A stretch of 6,078 nucleotides of DNA, taken from assembly GCA_030706105.1 (NCBI GenBank), contig JAUZPC010000188.1:1-6078 (forward strand). Reading direction: 5' to 3'. Positions within the stretch are counted from its first letter, which is position 1; every line of letters begins with the position of its first letter. The DNA is from Bacteroidota bacterium (GTDB lineage Bacteria > Bacteroidota > Ignavibacteria > Ignavibacteriales > Ignavibacteriaceae). A model generated the notes under the pieces. It was not told the origin of the DNA. It was given only the letters and a program-made list of their open reading frames with translations, and searched no databases. Shown here one piece after another: positions 5,541 to 6,078 of this stretch. The position numbers and the translations under genes are program-made.

Positions 5541-6078
5541 TAAATATTTTACTTATAATATTTCTTGCTACTTTGTTTGTATGTTCGGCCGCTATCAGGC
5601 TAAGAACATTTAACAAAATAATCGCCATGCAGGGTGTCCTGTTATTTGGCATTTTCTTTTTTCGCCTTAACGAAATAAACATAATTAACTTTATACTTCT
5701 ATTGTTAGAAACTATTATCTTTAAATCAATATTTATTCCTTATTTTCTAAACTATCTTATTAAAAAGAATAAAATTACAAGGGAAACAGAGCCTTATGTC
5801 TCCAATTTTACTTCTCTTTTTATTGTAAGCGCTGTTATTTTAACAACCTTTTTCCTCTCAAATACATTGCAGGGGGGGATTTTTGAAAATATTTATTTTG
5901 TAGCGGCAGTCTCTACTTTATTCTGTGGGTTTTATTTAATTATCTCACGGAAGAAAATAATTACTCATGTCATGGGATTTATTATTTTGGAAAATGGAGT
6001 TGTCATTCTATCTCTCGCAGTCGGAAGGGAAATGCCTATGCTGGTTAACCTGGGTGTTCTGCTGGATATCTTTGTAAC
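5537..6078 (+). CDS. hyfE: Hydrogenase-4 component E-like membrane subunit (HyfE; NuoK-like), 3' end cut by window edge
   Basis: The frame opens with ATG at 5537 and runs off the right edge after 180 codons without a stop; E. coli HyfE has about 216 residues, so about 35 are missing. Hydrophobic helices fill nearly the whole length (about 3-20, 28-42, 48-72, 91-108, 118-136, 143-162). The C-terminal part carries the HyfE pattern: 'ITHVMGFIILENG' (141-154), a NuoK-type helix with buried Glu152, then 'MLVNLGVLLDIFV' (168-180) with Asp177. A second buried acid, Glu58 in 'LLLETIIFK', lies in helix 3. Such acids are part of the ion path in NuoK-like subunits. No clear Shine-Dalgarno sequence is present; coupling to hyfC is likely. 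The HyfD gene that sits between hyfC and hyfE in E. coli is absent here. Confidence 0.88.
   Translation, partial: MINILLIIFLATLFVCSAAIRLRTFNKIIAMQGVLLFGIFFFRLNEINIINFILLLLETIIFKSIFIPYFLNYLIKKNKITRETEPYVSNFTSLFIVSAVILTTFFLSNTLQGGIFENIYFVAAVSTLFCGFYLIISRKKIITHVMGFIILENGVVILSLAVGREMPMLVNLGVLLDIFV

Overview
The window comes from an AT-rich bacterial genome. A TAnnTTTG-type promoter element (TATATTTG, 2501-2508), weak and irregular Shine-Dalgarno use, and an N-terminal 'GYFKEMPQKI' motif in a small broken gene all suggest the Bacteroidota/Ignavibacteriota side of the tree. This is an inference, because the window holds no rRNA or other phylogenetic marker.

Left part (1-413): the 3' end of a plus-strand gene encodes a protein with a run of Tyr-Glu-x triplets and a C-terminal J domain with an intact HPD motif. 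It converges on a minus-strand gene (411-2084), and a strong GC-rich hairpin (378-402) lies between the two stop codons. The minus-strand gene encodes a complete biotin-dependent carboxyltransferase of the transcarboxylase 5S / pyruvate carboxylase B / oxaloacetate decarboxylase alpha type. It has all the metal and carboxyl-lysine residues but no biotinyl domain of its own.

Middle (2085-2638): 554 bases with no intact gene of normal length. It holds a candidate promoter for the carboxyltransferase, a previously hidden minus-strand small gene (2232-2443) that reads as a single ~70-residue one-pass membrane protein if one base is added to an A-run, a plus-strand promoter element, and a leader with a 10-bp inverted repeat and an 11-bp direct repeat.

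Right part (2639-6078): three closely packed plus-strand membrane genes, hyfB-, hyfC- and hyfE-like. The last is cut by the window edge. They form the start of an operon for the membrane arm of a group 4 (hydrogenase-4 / formate-hydrogenlyase-like) energy-converting complex. HyfB is a proton-channel antiporter-like subunit, HyfC the NuoH-like anchor between the membrane and peripheral arms, and HyfE a NuoK-like subunit. The catalytic subunits, expected downstream, are outside the window, so whether the complex is a true [NiFe] hydrogenase or a related complex cannot be decided here.

No tRNA, rRNA, CRISPR array or insertion sequence was seen. Most of the window is recognisable core metabolism. 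The most unusual items are the frameshifted small gene, the repeat-bearing hyf leader, and a four-codon minicistron that bridges hyfC and hyfE.
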